64,000 bases of DNA from Anaeromicropila herbilytica (GCF_016591975.1 NZ_AP024169.1:582001-646000); one strand, 5' to 3'; numbered from the stretch's first letter, positions 44,317 through 54,018 are shown. Numbers and translations are program-made. Notes: generated by a model from the sequence alone, not told the origin.

Positions 44317-44349
44317 TGTCACTTTGATGTCACATAGTATATGTATCAT
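44317..44349 (+). promoter_or_regulatory. Two-component-regulated promoter 1 (before the regulator gene)
   Basis: Direct repeat TGTCAC (44317-44322) and TGTCAC (44328-44333), 11 bp apart, then exactly 10 bases to TATCAT (44344-44349) as the -10. The repeat covers the -35 place, as at PhoB-type activated promoters. The same layout occurs at 46647 and 49858. It suggests autoregulation of the regulator/kinase operon. Confidence 0.7.
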
Positions 44350-44421
44350 TTGGTTTTTGATGAGTAAGTATGAAATTAATTACATTATTATAATATTATA
44401 TAGGGTTGGTGGAATAGTAAT

Positions 44422-45117
44422 ATGAAAAGAAACTTATTAATAGTGGAAGATGATCCAAAAATCAGAAGGTTATTAACTGTTTATTTTAGAGATGAAGGGT
44501 TTAATATTTTAGAAGCAGAGACAGGGGAGGAGGCGATTCGAGTTTTTCAAAATGAAAAAATTGATCTTGTTTTTCTTGATATTATGTTACCTGAAACGGA
44601 TGGATTACGTGTTTGTGAGATTATTAGAGAAACATCGGACGTACCTATCATCATGTTAACTGCCAAATCACAGGAAGAGGATAAGCTTAGAGGATTTGAG
44701 TATGGAGCAGACGAATATGTTACTAAGCCATTCAGTCTAAAAGTTCTTGCAGCTAGAGCACAAGCAATGATGAAAAGAGTAGAGGGAAAAGTCAGTAAAA
44801 ACGGTAGTATTTTTAGAGCAGGTGGACTAATGGTTGACCTAGCAAATGGTGAAGTACAAATAAATGAGGTTCCTGTTATACTGACTCAAAAAGAAATCAA
44901 CCTACTTATTTTGCTTATTCATAATAATGGAATTATTCTTTCGAAAGAACAAATACTTGATAAAGTATGGGGGTTTGACTATGATGGTGATCCAAGAACA
45001 GTAGATACTCATATAAAACGACTCAGACAAAAACTGAAAAATCAGAATATTTATATTAAAACACTACGTGGCAGAGGTTATTGTTTTGATACAGATTTAT
45101 TGAAGTATAAGGATTAA
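44422..45117 (+). CDS. OmpR/PhoB-family response regulator (envelope regulon)
   Basis: A 231-aa regulator: receiver domain with VEDD, phospho-acceptor Asp in LVFLDIMLPE (about residue 53) and K in TKPFS, then a winged-helix domain ending LRGRGYCF. It is followed 19 bases later by its kinase. Direct-repeat boxes in its own promoter and before two downstream operons are its likely binding sites; 11-bp half-site spacing is typical for this family. Target genes point to cell-wall modification. Confidence 0.94.
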   Translation: MKRNLLIVEDDPKIRRLLTVYFRDEGFNILEAETGEEAIRVFQNEKIDLVFLDIMLPETDGLRVCEIIRETSDVPIIMLTAKSQEEDKLRGFEYGADEYVTKPFSLKVLAARAQAMMKRVEGKVSKNGSIFRAGGLMVDLANGEVQINEVPVILTQKEINLLILLIHNNGIILSKEQILDKVWGFDYDGDPRTVDTHIKRLRQKLKNQNIYIKTLRGRGYCFDTDLLKYKD

Positions 45118-45136
45118 TATTTTATAGGAGAATCTC

Positions 45137-46642
45137 ATGTTCAAAAGAAAAATAACATTAAAATTATATTTAATTATAGCATTTTCCATGATATTTTTAG
45201 TAGGAATTGCTATTGTAGCTCAGCTGTTTATTGTTAGTAGAATGAATCTTACTGAATATACGAAAGAGCGTGTAGATGTTTTAAATGCTCGAATGGAATC
45301 AATGGTATCCCAGTATAACAAAATTCCAGTTACTAATGACAAGCAAAAATATATAGATCTCTTAAATGAATATGAGGAACAGAATTCAGCTTACTATTAT
45401 TTCATTGATAATTCCTATCAAATAAAATATCAATCGAAAGAAGCAGGTAAACTGGATAAAAGTTATATCAATAATATTATAAAGAGGATGCGTAACAATA
45501 AGGAATCGTTAAAGTGGGGATTCGATTTTAGAATCAATGGATTATTTAATCTACCCTCCAAATATATAGCCGTTTGTATGCCAATTTATCAAACCTCTAA
45601 CAGTGATTATGCGATAGGATATGCTGTTGCAGTTACAAAGGAGGTATATACAAATAATAACTATCTGATATTAAGACAGTATAGCTTCTATTTATTTATT
45701 CTAGTGATCCTAATAGCATCCATTTTAGGCTTTGTCTTTTCCTTTATCATAACTCGTCCAATTCTTAAAATACGAGATACAGCAGCAAGGATGATTAACC
45801 TTGACTTTACGGAAAAATGTGATTATAGGGCAAATGATGAAATAGGTGATCTTTCAAATAGCATCAATTTTCTTTCTGAAAAGCTAAATGATACTATTAT
45901 CCAGTTAAAGCAAGCGAATGAAGGTCTTAAAGGTGATCTAGATATGCAGAGAGAGATTGACCAAATGAGGAAAGAATTTATTGCAGCAGTATCCCATGAG
46001 TTTAAGACACCGTTAACGTTAATTCGAGGCTTTAATGAGATGATTATAGAGAAAAGACTGAAGGAAGACGAACTTTTGGAAGCACAGGGTATTATTATGG
46101 ATGAGGTTGATCGAATGGATAAACTGGTACAAGAATTACTTGATTTATCAAGGCTTGAATCAATCACCTATGAATTGAATCAGGAAAGATTTAATTGTAC
46201 GGAATTCCTAAGAATGATTGGAAATAAGTATAGCACTATGATGGAAGAAAGAAATATTATATATAATAGTGAACTTGAGAATAAAGCAGTATGGGTATAT
46301 GCGGATAAAAGTAGGATCGAACAGGTAGTTATGAATTTTATTACAAATGCAGTGATTCATACACCTGAGAATAAGACAATTACGTTAAAAGCAGAGACTC
46401 AAAATGGATATATTATAGTTTCAGTATGTAATGAAGGAAGTCACATTAACGAATCAGAGATTCATAAGATCTGGGAGAAATTTTATCGTGAAGATAAATC
46501 AAGAAGTAAAAAAACTGGTGGTACAGGGCTTGGTTTAGCGATATGTAAGCAGATTCTTGAGAAACATGGAAGCTTTTATGGAGTTCAAAATACAGATAAT
46601 GGAGTTCGATTTTATTTTATGTTAGAAGTGAAAGATTCTTAA
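45137..46642 (+). CDS. Sensor histidine kinase with extracellular domain and HAMP
   Basis: A 501-aa kinase: helix 1 (about 8-30), an extracellular sensor of about 145 residues, helix 2 (about 182-206), HAMP (about 207-260), HisKA with His in AAVSHEFKTPLTL, and HATPase with NFITNAVIH, and GGTGLGLAI. The signal is unknown; an envelope cue is likely given the regulon. AGGAG precedes the ATG. The terminator of the operon begins 25 bases after the stop and overlaps the next promoter. Confidence 0.94.
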   Translation: MFKRKITLKLYLIIAFSMIFLVGIAIVAQLFIVSRMNLTEYTKERVDVLNARMESMVSQYNKIPVTNDKQKYIDLLNEYEEQNSAYYYFIDNSYQIKYQSKEAGKLDKSYINNIIKRMRNNKESLKWGFDFRINGLFNLPSKYIAVCMPIYQTSNSDYAIGYAVAVTKEVYTNNNYLILRQYSFYLFILVILIASILGFVFSFIITRPILKIRDTAARMINLDFTEKCDYRANDEIGDLSNSINFLSEKLNDTIIQLKQANEGLKGDLDMQREIDQMRKEFIAAVSHEFKTPLTLIRGFNEMIIEKRLKEDELLEAQGIIMDEVDRMDKLVQELLDLSRLESITYELNQERFNCTEFLRMIGNKYSTMMEERNIIYNSELENKAVWVYADKSRIEQVVMNFITNAVIHTPENKTITLKAETQNGYIIVSVCNEGSHINESEIHKIWEKFYREDKSRSKKTGGTGLGLAICKQILEKHGSFYGVQNTDNGVRFYFMLEVKDS

Positions 46643-46646
46643 GATA

Positions 46647-46679
46647 TGTCACTTTGTCGTCACGTAGCATCTTTACAAT
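46647..46679 (+). promoter_or_regulatory. Two-component-regulated promoter 2 (before the acyltransferase gene)
   Basis: TGTCAC at 46647 and CGTCAC at 46658 form the direct repeat, and TACAAT (46674-46679) is the -10, again 10 bases after the second GTCAC. The -10 lies inside the left arm of the terminator hairpin of the kinase gene, and transcription would start in its loop (near 46686). Confidence 0.7.
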
Positions 46680-46716
46680 TTGCTTATAAGTTAGCAAATT
46701 GTAAAGATGCTTTTTT
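46667..46716 (+). terminator. Intrinsic terminator of the kinase operon
   Basis: A perfect 17-bp stem (46667-46683 with 46694-46710), 10-base loop and TTTTTT. RNA coming from upstream can form the hairpin. RNA starting at the embedded promoter would lack the left arm and so escape termination. Confidence 0.9.
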
Positions 46717-46843
46717 AATTCATAGGAAACTTCTTCGAGTTTCCTATGAATTAAAAAGCACTCCGTGCAGGATGCACACAAGCGCGAAAGGAAGATGTCG
46801 CTAATGCGACCGCGCTTGGCGCGAGAGTTTGCATTGCAAACTC
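46715..46843 (+). ncRNA. Structured GC-rich leader before the acyltransferase gene
   Basis: Several hairpins follow in a row: a perfect 17-bp stem with a TCTTCG loop (46715-46754); GCAC-TCC-GTGC and GTGCA-GGA-TGCAC, which share bases and exclude each other (46758-46777); AAGCGCG/CGCGCTT enclosing GTCGC-TAAT-GCGAC (46780-46817); and GAGTTTGC-ATT-GCAAACTC (46825-46843). From 46755 on it is far richer in G and C than its surroundings. It has no open frame. It may be a regulatory leader, a small RNA or a dispersed structured repeat; I do not recognise a known riboswitch. Confidence 0.5.
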
Positions 46844-46915
46844 ATTATTCATTTAAAAAATAAAATAATTAATATTACATTTAAAAAATGGGATTAATTA
46901 AGAAGGGAGAGTACT

Positions 46916-48721
46916 ATGCCAAAAAGTATGAATCAGGATATCAATAGTTTAAGTATAAATAAAAGTTACTATATCAATGGATTAGATGGACTTCGAGCTT
47001 TTGCAATATTATCTGTTGTATGTTACCACTTTGGTTTTAGTTTTGCTTTTGGTGGATTCCTTGGTGTTGATGTATTTTTTGTAATATCAGGTTTTCTTAT
47101 AACATCTAATATTTTAATGCTGAATAAGGAATCTAATTTCAATTTACCTATGTTTTGGATTAGGCGTATTCGAAGATTGTTGCCAGCTGCCTACATAATG
47201 ATACTTACTATTTTTTCTTGGACAGCTATTTTTAACTCTAATTTAATAACAAAAATGAAAGGTGATTCAGTGGCTTCTATTTTCTATATGAGTAACTGGT
47301 GGCTTATTTTTCATAAGGTATCCTACTTTGATAGCTTTCAATCACCTTCTCCATTTAAAAACCTTTGGTCTTTAGCAATAGAAGAACAATTTTATATGAT
47401 ATGGCCAATTGTTTTGATCACAGGAATTACACTTTTCAAAAAGCAAAAGAATCTTTCAATTATTATATTTATGACTGCAATATGTTCTGCAATATGGATG
47501 GCAATCGTATATCAGCCTTTTGAAGATCCCAGTCGTGTCTATTATGGCACAGATACCCGTGCTTTTGAACTTCTAATAGGAGGGTGTTTAGCTGTGATCT
47601 ATCCTGTAAATAATTATCGTATAAGAAGATTTGCTATAAGACAGCGACAAAAATTAAATATAGTAGGTACAATTTCATTTGCTATTCTTATTTTTAGTGT
47701 CCATTTAGTAAAGGAATATGATCCTTTTCTATATAGAGGTGGAATGTTTTTCATTGGCTTGAATACAGCTGTATTAATCGCGTGTATTAGTAGCCCAGGA
47801 AATTATCTGGGACATCTTATGGCCTGGAAGCCTTTAAGCTATATAGGAAAGAGGTCTTATGGTATTTATCTTTGGCATTATCCAATCTTTATCTTAAGTA
47901 CTCCAGCATATGAAATTGGAAACGCTAATTACTGGCGAGTGGCATTACAACTGATGGCTACACTTATTATTGCTGAGATATCATATCGCTTTATTGAAAT
48001 GCCAATACGTAAAAATGGTTTTAGAGAATATTTTAGGAGGTTTTTAATTATGAAAGGAATTAAATCAAAATGTGTAATATTCGCAAGGTGTATTACTATG
48101 GTACTAGTTATCGGTATGGGAATTATTTCTATTACAGCGTGTGCTAGAAGTTCAGATGATAGTCAACAACAGAAAGAACAGAGAAGACAAGAAATTGCAA
48201 GTGTAGTTATGTCAAGTAAAGATACCTATACTAAAAAAAGCAAGACAAGTTCTAAAGCTTCTTACAATAAAATACTAGCTATTGGAGATTCTATCATGCT
48301 TGATATATCTACGAGTCTTAATAGAAAATATCATAATATTACAATTGACGGTAAAGTGGGAAGACAATTAATCCAGGCAGTTAAATTAGCACCTAAATAC
48401 TCAAAATTTAACACAAAAAACAGTGCAGTTATCTTGGAACTTGGAACAAATGGACCGTTCTCAGATAGTAAGATTAATAAGTTGCTGAATTCTTTTTCGA
48501 AAGCACATGTTTACTTAGTTAATACACGTGTTCCACGCCAATGGGAAAAAGATGTTAATAAGATGTTAAGGAAAAAAGCAAAGGAAAGAAAAAATGTTAC
48601 ATTAATAGATTGGTATTCTGTAGCAATTAAGCATCCAGAATATTTTGCATCGGATGGTGTACATTTACAACCGAAAGGTGTCAAGGCATTAGTAACTCTT
48701 ATTAATAAAGCATTAAAGTAA
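46916..48721 (+). CDS. OatA-like O-acyltransferase (Acyltransferase_3 + SGNH)
   Basis: A 601-aa membrane enzyme. Residues 15-400 form an acyltransferase-3 domain with about ten helices (YINGLDGLRAFAILSVVCYHF at the start, FFVISGFLIT, WSLAIEEQFY). After a last helix (about 390-410), an extracellular SGNH-hydrolase domain (about 450-600) has GDSI, LGTNG and the terminal DGVHL with the catalytic Asp and His. In OatA this pair moves acetyl groups onto peptidoglycan and gives lysozyme resistance. GAAGGGAGAG precedes the ATG. Control by the promoter at 46647 is inferred. Confidence 0.88.
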   Translation: MPKSMNQDINSLSINKSYYINGLDGLRAFAILSVVCYHFGFSFAFGGFLGVDVFFVISGFLITSNILMLNKESNFNLPMFWIRRIRRLLPAAYIMILTIFSWTAIFNSNLITKMKGDSVASIFYMSNWWLIFHKVSYFDSFQSPSPFKNLWSLAIEEQFYMIWPIVLITGITLFKKQKNLSIIIFMTAICSAIWMAIVYQPFEDPSRVYYGTDTRAFELLIGGCLAVIYPVNNYRIRRFAIRQRQKLNIVGTISFAILIFSVHLVKEYDPFLYRGGMFFIGLNTAVLIACISSPGNYLGHLMAWKPLSYIGKRSYGIYLWHYPIFILSTPAYEIGNANYWRVALQLMATLIIAEISYRFIEMPIRKNGFREYFRRFLIMKGIKSKCVIFARCITMVLVIGMGIISITACARSSDDSQQQKEQRRQEIASVVMSSKDTYTKKSKTSSKASYNKILAIGDSIMLDISTSLNRKYHNITIDGKVGRQLIQAVKLAPKYSKFNTKNSAVILELGTNGPFSDSKINKLLNSFSKAHVYLVNTRVPRQWEKDVNKMLRKKAKERKNVTLIDWYSVAIKHPEYFASDGVHLQPKGVKALVTLINKALK

Positions 48722-48769
48722 GGGTGAAAATTAAGAATAAGCCTTTCTGATCTAAAATGGAGGATGGTA

Positions 48770-49843
48770 ATGAAAAAGAAAAGAAAAAGAAAAATTAAAA
48801 TTTTAAAGAGTATGGGAATTATCCTAGCAGTATTTGCTTTAGTAGCAGTATTTTTAACTGAGACAAGTCCTGGGAGAAAAATAATATATAAGTTAGCAGC
48901 ACATTATATTCACTCCCAAGTAAAAGTAGAAGATAATCATAAAGTTGGGAGTTCAAAACAGTTACCAGTATCAAACCTAAATGATATTGGAAGTGGTCAA
49001 TATCCAGTAAGACATGATAAAGATGTAATAAATATTTTACTCATAGGTATTGAAGAAATTGGTGGTGCAAGAAACACGGATTCCATGATTATTGCGTCTT
49101 TAAATACTAAGAAAAATACCATTAAACTAGTATCACTGATGAGAGATAGCTATGTGGAGATTCCGGGATATATGAATAATAAGCTTAATTCTGCTTATCC
49201 AAAAGGTGGAATCAACTTATTAGTAGATACAATAGAGAAAAACTATAAAATAGGAATTAATGGTTATGCTAGTGTTAATTTTAATGATTTTGCCAACATA
49301 GTTGACTTAATTGGTGGGGTAAAAGTAGAACTGACTAAGGTGGAAGCAGATTATTTAAATAGAACCAATTATGTATCCAATCGTAAATATCGAAATGTAA
49401 GAGAAGGAGTAAACATATTAAACGGTAATCAGGCTCTTGGATATTGCAGAGTTCGTCATGTGCCTACACTTGGAAATGTAGCCGATGATTTCGGTAGGAC
49501 GTTAAGACAGAGGAGAGTAATAAATCAGATATTTAAGAAATGTACAGCCTATGATCCAATTAAGCTTATTGGCGTTACAAAGGAAGGGTTGGGTTATATT
49601 ACTACCGATCTGTCAGAAGATACCATAGAACGATTTCTTGAGGAAGGAATTGAAAATAAAATCAATAACTTAGATACATTTCGATTACCAGTGGATGGTG
49701 CCTTCGAAGGTCCAAGAAAATATCTGAATGTTACATATCCTCTTGTGTATGATTGGAATGAGAATATCAAGAAACTATTTATGTATCTCTATGGTGATAC
49801 CGAGACAGAAGCAACGAATCATCTAGCAGAATTGCAGCAGTAA
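48770..49843 (+). CDS. LytR-CpsA-Psr (LCP) family wall-polymer ligase
   Basis: A 357-aa protein with a basic N-terminus and a signal-anchor helix (about 10-32), then an LCP domain (about 85-280) with ILLIGIE, NTDSMI, VSLMRDS and the arginine-rich YCRVRH segment. LCP proteins join teichoic acids or capsule polymers to peptidoglycan outside the membrane. GGAGG is spaced for the ATG at 48770; the one at 48764 is too close. It is 48 bases behind the acyltransferase gene and probably co-transcribed. Confidence 0.92.
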   Translation: MKKKRKRKIKILKSMGIILAVFALVAVFLTETSPGRKIIYKLAAHYIHSQVKVEDNHKVGSSKQLPVSNLNDIGSGQYPVRHDKDVINILLIGIEEIGGARNTDSMIIASLNTKKNTIKLVSLMRDSYVEIPGYMNNKLNSAYPKGGINLLVDTIEKNYKIGINGYASVNFNDFANIVDLIGGVKVELTKVEADYLNRTNYVSNRKYRNVREGVNILNGNQALGYCRVRHVPTLGNVADDFGRTLRQRRVINQIFKKCTAYDPIKLIGVTKEGLGYITTDLSEDTIERFLEEGIENKINNLDTFRLPVDGAFEGPRKYLNVTYPLVYDWNENIKKLFMYLYGDTETEATNHLAELQQ

Positions 49844-49857
49844 AAATAAGATATTGC

Positions 49858-49889
49858 GTCACCTTGATGTCACATAGCACTAGTACAAT
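49858..49889 (+). promoter_or_regulatory. Two-component-regulated promoter 3 (before the M14 peptidase gene)
   Basis: GTCAC (49858-49862) and GTCAC (49869-49873), 11 bp apart, followed by 10 bases and TACAAT (49884-49889). Same spacing and similar flanks (a trailing ATAG, then TGGTT) as the other two boxes. Confidence 0.7.
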
Positions 49890-49970
49890 CTGGTTCATAT
49901 GTTAGTAAAATGTGAGATTGAATGAAACATATAATGAGAAATTAAGTAAAAAAGGGGATGAAATGCCACC

Positions 49971-52754
49971 ATGAACAGGAAATTAAAATTAAAAAATTAT
50001 GTATTATTGCTGCTATCGCTTGTATTGTTATTAGGAGCCACCACTTTAGGGTTTGTCAGAACAGATGTTGTGAATGCAGCTAAAAAATCTGCATCTCCAC
50101 AAGTTTTAAAACTTGACCATAGTGTCGCATCTATGACAGAGAAACGTACATTCAACGCTACATTTACACTCCCAAAGGATGTTAGCGTAAAGAGCATAAG
50201 CTGGACATATGGTGGAAAACCTTTGTCTCAGTGGAAAAAATATAAAGAACGAAGCTATGACGGTCCTTCCTTTATAACTGTTCATAACATAAAGGTAACC
50301 AGTGGCAGAGTTCATGCAAAAATCACATTTGATTTACCATATGATACTTCTAATTTGAATGAACCAAGATTACAACGACCTTTATACAAATCCTTATTGG
50401 GTACATATAACCTTGCAGTCAAGTCGAAGGGACGAGTAATTGCGCAGAATTCTATAAAGTTGACACCTTATGATAGCTACTATAGTTACATGGATTTAAA
50501 GACAGAAATTGATTCAATCACAGCACAGGCAGCTAAGAAAAATCACAGATATATTAAGACTACCTCGATAGGAAAATCTGTTGAAGGACGTGATATTTAC
50601 TTAACTATTCTTGCCAAGGATAAAGCAACTATTGATAAGTATCAGAAGGTGATACATCCAGCTATGTTGAACAATCCTAAGAAGTTGCAAGAGAAAATTA
50701 ATTCAGGAATCCTTAGCGATTATCAGGTACCAATTTGGTTGAATAATATTCATCCAAACGAAACCCCAGGAGTCAGTGCAATTCTTAACTATTTTAAAGC
50801 TATGGCCTTAGATAATAAGGTTACATATAATACAATAAAGTCAAAAATGAAGTCTAATAAGACAACTTTGAAAATAGATGATGCACTGAAACATGTATTT
50901 TTCATTTTCGTTTATACGGATAACCCAGATGGACTAGAACATGGAACAAGATATAATGCTAAGGATTATGATTTGAATCGTGATAATACATATCAGACGC
51001 AGCCAGAAACTCAAGCTGTAACGGAACAAATCGCAAAATGGTCACCCATTTCATTTTTGGATATGCATGGATTCGATGGGAATTTCCTGATTGAACCATG
51101 TACTCCGCCACATGATCCCAATGTAGAAATCGATCTATTGATGAATCATATGGTAGAACAAGCTAAAGCGATGGGAGAGGCAGGAATTGCAAATACGAAA
51201 TACAAAAGATACTATATTCCTTACGAAGAACATCAAAAATTTATAAGTGATCCAAAATATGTAACAAAGGGTACAGAGTCAAATTGGGATGATTTATCGG
51301 CAGCATATACTGCATCACTAGCCATGCATCACGGTGCCATGGGACATACAATAGAGATTCCAGAGATGAATGAAGAATCGACAAAAGCTTTATTTTATAG
51401 TACAGCTGGTGCTACAAATTATGTTATACAGAAGAAAAAGGATTTGTTTTTAAATCAATTAAAAATCTATGAACGAGGAGTGAATAATATCGATGATCAT
51501 TCTGTTGACCGTTATTTGCTTAATGCAAAAAACGAAGAGATAGGACGTCCACGTATATGCAATCAAAACTTTTACCCAGAATATTACATTCTTCCAATTA
51601 ATAGTAGCGTTCAAAAAAACCCTTTGGAAGTCTATCGGATGGTTAAGTATCTGTTACGTAATGGAGTTAAGGTAGAACGTTCAACAAAAGATGTAACCGT
51701 TGCTGGTATTACTTATCCTGCAGATTCCTTTGTAATCAATATGCACCAAGCTGAGCGTGGATTTGCGAACTTAGTATTGTATGATGGGATAGATGTATCC
51801 GACTATAAGTGGGTATCGGGAGAGTTTATTCAGAATTTTCATGATTTGCGGGGATTTGATCGTTATATTGTAAGAGAGGCAAAGGCATTTACGGATAAAA
51901 CTTCATCAGTCACATCCATATCGATTCCAGAGACTAAAATACCTACTAGTAGTGAATTTGTTTTGATTAAAAATAGTAATAATGACGCAATCAAAGCTGT
52001 GAATAGCTTGATTGCAGCTGATAAGACTGTTACGATGCTCACTCAAGGTGGACCAGATTACGAGGCAGGTGATTTCGTGGTATCTTATAAAGATTTAAAG
52101 CCAGTGGCTTCCAAATATTATTTAGATGTTAAAACATTTTCTAACACTAAGCCAGATGGAAAGACCCTTAATAGATCTATAGTTGGGGCACTTGGTCAAA
52201 CAGCTGATGTATTGAAAGAATTGGGCTTTAAAGTAACAGATAATCAATCAGTTGCAGATGTGCTAGTTAATACTTTTGACTCTGACAAGTATGTAAATGA
52301 AGGTAAACCTTACATTGCTTTTGGAAACATGGGTATGATGAATATTAAAAATCTGATACCTGAATTCGAATTTAAGGGACCTGAATGGGAAAGATACGAA
52401 GGTGTTTTCTTGACAAATGTAAAACAAGATAATGTAATTACTGCACCTTATAATGAACAGGAGTACTTTTACACAATCACAGGTTCTTATATCACGAGTG
52501 TACCCAAAACAGCAGAAATACTTGCTCTTATTAGTGATAAGAGTGACTTTTTTAAAGCAGGATGGTGGCCTGGACACGATGCTGCCAGAGGAAAAATCTT
52601 AGCTTTCAAGTATAAAGGAGAGAAGAAACAATTAACTGTTTTTGCTAATGATTTGCTTAATGATGGTCATACTCAGAATCAGTATCGATTACTAGCAAAC
52701 TCTATTTTTGATGCTGGAGCCAATAAAAATGTTACCCCAGAATATGAAAGATAA
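49971..52754 (+). CDS. Secreted M14-family zinc carboxypeptidase-like protein
   Basis: A 927-aa exported protein with a signal peptide (about 1-35). The M14 domain shows the zinc ligands in NIHPNE (His261, Glu264), a third ligand His366 in FLDMHGF, DLNRDN for substrate binding and the probable catalytic Glu462 in HTIEIPE. The C-terminal 400 residues form extra domains of unknown role. M14 enzymes trim peptides; secreted clostridial members often act on wall peptides. GGGGATG stands before the ATG. It is preceded by the third box of the two-component regulon and followed by an acyltransferase-like membrane protein. Confidence 0.88.
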   Translation: MNRKLKLKNYVLLLLSLVLLLGATTLGFVRTDVVNAAKKSASPQVLKLDHSVASMTEKRTFNATFTLPKDVSVKSISWTYGGKPLSQWKKYKERSYDGPSFITVHNIKVTSGRVHAKITFDLPYDTSNLNEPRLQRPLYKSLLGTYNLAVKSKGRVIAQNSIKLTPYDSYYSYMDLKTEIDSITAQAAKKNHRYIKTTSIGKSVEGRDIYLTILAKDKATIDKYQKVIHPAMLNNPKKLQEKINSGILSDYQVPIWLNNIHPNETPGVSAILNYFKAMALDNKVTYNTIKSKMKSNKTTLKIDDALKHVFFIFVYTDNPDGLEHGTRYNAKDYDLNRDNTYQTQPETQAVTEQIAKWSPISFLDMHGFDGNFLIEPCTPPHDPNVEIDLLMNHMVEQAKAMGEAGIANTKYKRYYIPYEEHQKFISDPKYVTKGTESNWDDLSAAYTASLAMHHGAMGHTIEIPEMNEESTKALFYSTAGATNYVIQKKKDLFLNQLKIYERGVNNIDDHSVDRYLLNAKNEEIGRPRICNQNFYPEYYILPINSSVQKNPLEVYRMVKYLLRNGVKVERSTKDVTVAGITYPADSFVINMHQAERGFANLVLYDGIDVSDYKWVSGEFIQNFHDLRGFDRYIVREAKAFTDKTSSVTSISIPETKIPTSSEFVLIKNSNNDAIKAVNSLIAADKTVTMLTQGGPDYEAGDFVVSYKDLKPVASKYYLDVKTFSNTKPDGKTLNRSIVGALGQTADVLKELGFKVTDNQSVADVLVNTFDSDKYVNEGKPYIAFGNMGMMNIKNLIPEFEFKGPEWERYEGVFLTNVKQDNVITAPYNEQEYFYTITGSYITSVPKTAEILALISDKSDFFKAGWWPGHDAARGKILAFKYKGEKKQLTVFANDLLNDGHTQNQYRLLANSIFDAGANKNVTPEYER

Positions 52755-52773
52755 AGGAAGGACACTTTTAGTT

Positions 52774-53916
52774 ATGATGAATAAAGAAATTGAGAATCCA
52801 ATTATGCAAGAAAAGCAAAGTTCAAAACGACTCATTGCTCTTGATGCTGCGAGAGGGTTGGCAGTAATTGGAATGTTTATACAGCATTTTGCTCTAAACC
52901 AAAGAAATAGCTTTGTGTCTGGAAATACGATGATTTTATTCATCCTATGCTCTGGGATATCCTATTCTATTATGTCAAAACGAATGAGAGAAAATGAAGT
53001 AGAGCCAACCGTGTTCCGAGCACGAATATTGGCAAGAACAGTATTTATTGATTTGGTTGGATATATTCTTATCCTGTTAAATGGTCCATTTGGAGTGGTT
53101 TTGCCAGCCTACGCAATGTTATTTATATTTGCTTTATTACTAATTCGTTGTTCAACACGCGCTTTGATTCGAATATCATGCATTTTATTTATTGTGAGTC
53201 CACCAATTATGATTTTAGGATTAAGCCTGTTTCATGATGTAGCTTTATTAAGTGATATTGCTGGTGGTCCCTTATCTGGACTTGCTTGGGCTCCTGTTTT
53301 TGTAGCTGGTATGGCAATTGGGCGTCTTGATCTTCATAATACACGTATTGCATTACGCTTGATCACAATTGGTATTACAATACTGATTCCCTTTAAGTTA
53401 ATTGCAACCTTTGTACTTCCAGGGGTACTTAAATCTTTTGTGACATGGTATACACATTTTCCAGGCATTACGAATGCTAAGGTAGATCCTTATGCAATCT
53501 GGCCTATGAACACGCAACCACCGCAATGGCAAATGTTATTTGTGGATATGCCACAAGGTGGGTCTACCTTTGAATTGCTAATAGGAACTGGAGGATCTCT
53601 AATTATACTTGGATTGCTGTGCTTGATATCTAAGAAAAATACTGCTATACTTAAACCTTTTAGTGCAGTCGGGCGTGTAGCATTAACGTTGTACGTAGTT
53701 CAATTTGTTATTGCATGGGGATTTAATATCGTTGGAATTGATGTTACGAGTATTGACATTGGAGCAATTTTATTTGGTGATATACTTGTTGCGATAGCGG
53801 TCCTTATCGCAGGAGGTCTTCTTACGAGACTTCCTATTGGACCCCTCGAATCTTTGATACGACACTTTGAAGGGTTGTTTAGTAGCCCATCTAGAAGAGA
53901 TGCTAGTAAAATATAG
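52774..53916 (+). CDS. Multi-pass membrane protein, DUF1624/DUF418 (HGSNAT-like) type
   Basis: A 380-aa membrane protein with about nine to ten helices. RLIALDAARGLAVIGMFIQHF near the start is the hallmark of the heparan-alpha-glucosaminide acetyltransferase-like family and resembles DUF418 proteins, which move acyl groups across the membrane. The start is uncertain: AAGGAAGG lies 12 bases before the ATG at 52774; the open frame reaches back into the peptidase gene. It is 19 bases behind the peptidase gene and probably in the same operon. A terminator follows. Confidence 0.78.
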   Translation: MMNKEIENPIMQEKQSSKRLIALDAARGLAVIGMFIQHFALNQRNSFVSGNTMILFILCSGISYSIMSKRMRENEVEPTVFRARILARTVFIDLVGYILILLNGPFGVVLPAYAMLFIFALLLIRCSTRALIRISCILFIVSPPIMILGLSLFHDVALLSDIAGGPLSGLAWAPVFVAGMAIGRLDLHNTRIALRLITIGITILIPFKLIATFVLPGVLKSFVTWYTHFPGITNAKVDPYAIWPMNTQPPQWQMLFVDMPQGGSTFELLIGTGGSLIILGLLCLISKKNTAILKPFSAVGRVALTLYVVQFVIAWGFNIVGIDVTSIDIGAILFGDILVAIAVLIAGGLLTRLPIGPLESLIRHFEGLFSSPSRRDASKI

Positions 53917-53976
53917 GTTCTGATGGTAGATTTCTTAATAGCTCATGGTGTTATAAGTTACTGATATTGTAAATTA

Positions 53977-54018
53977 CAAGCTGAGACATAGTTATATTGA
54001 CTCAGCTTGTTTTTTTGA
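53977..54018 (+). terminator. Intrinsic terminator of the peptidase operon
   Basis: ACAAGCTGAG (53977-53986) pairs with CTCAGCTTGT (54002-54011), followed by TTTTTT. Confidence 0.9.
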
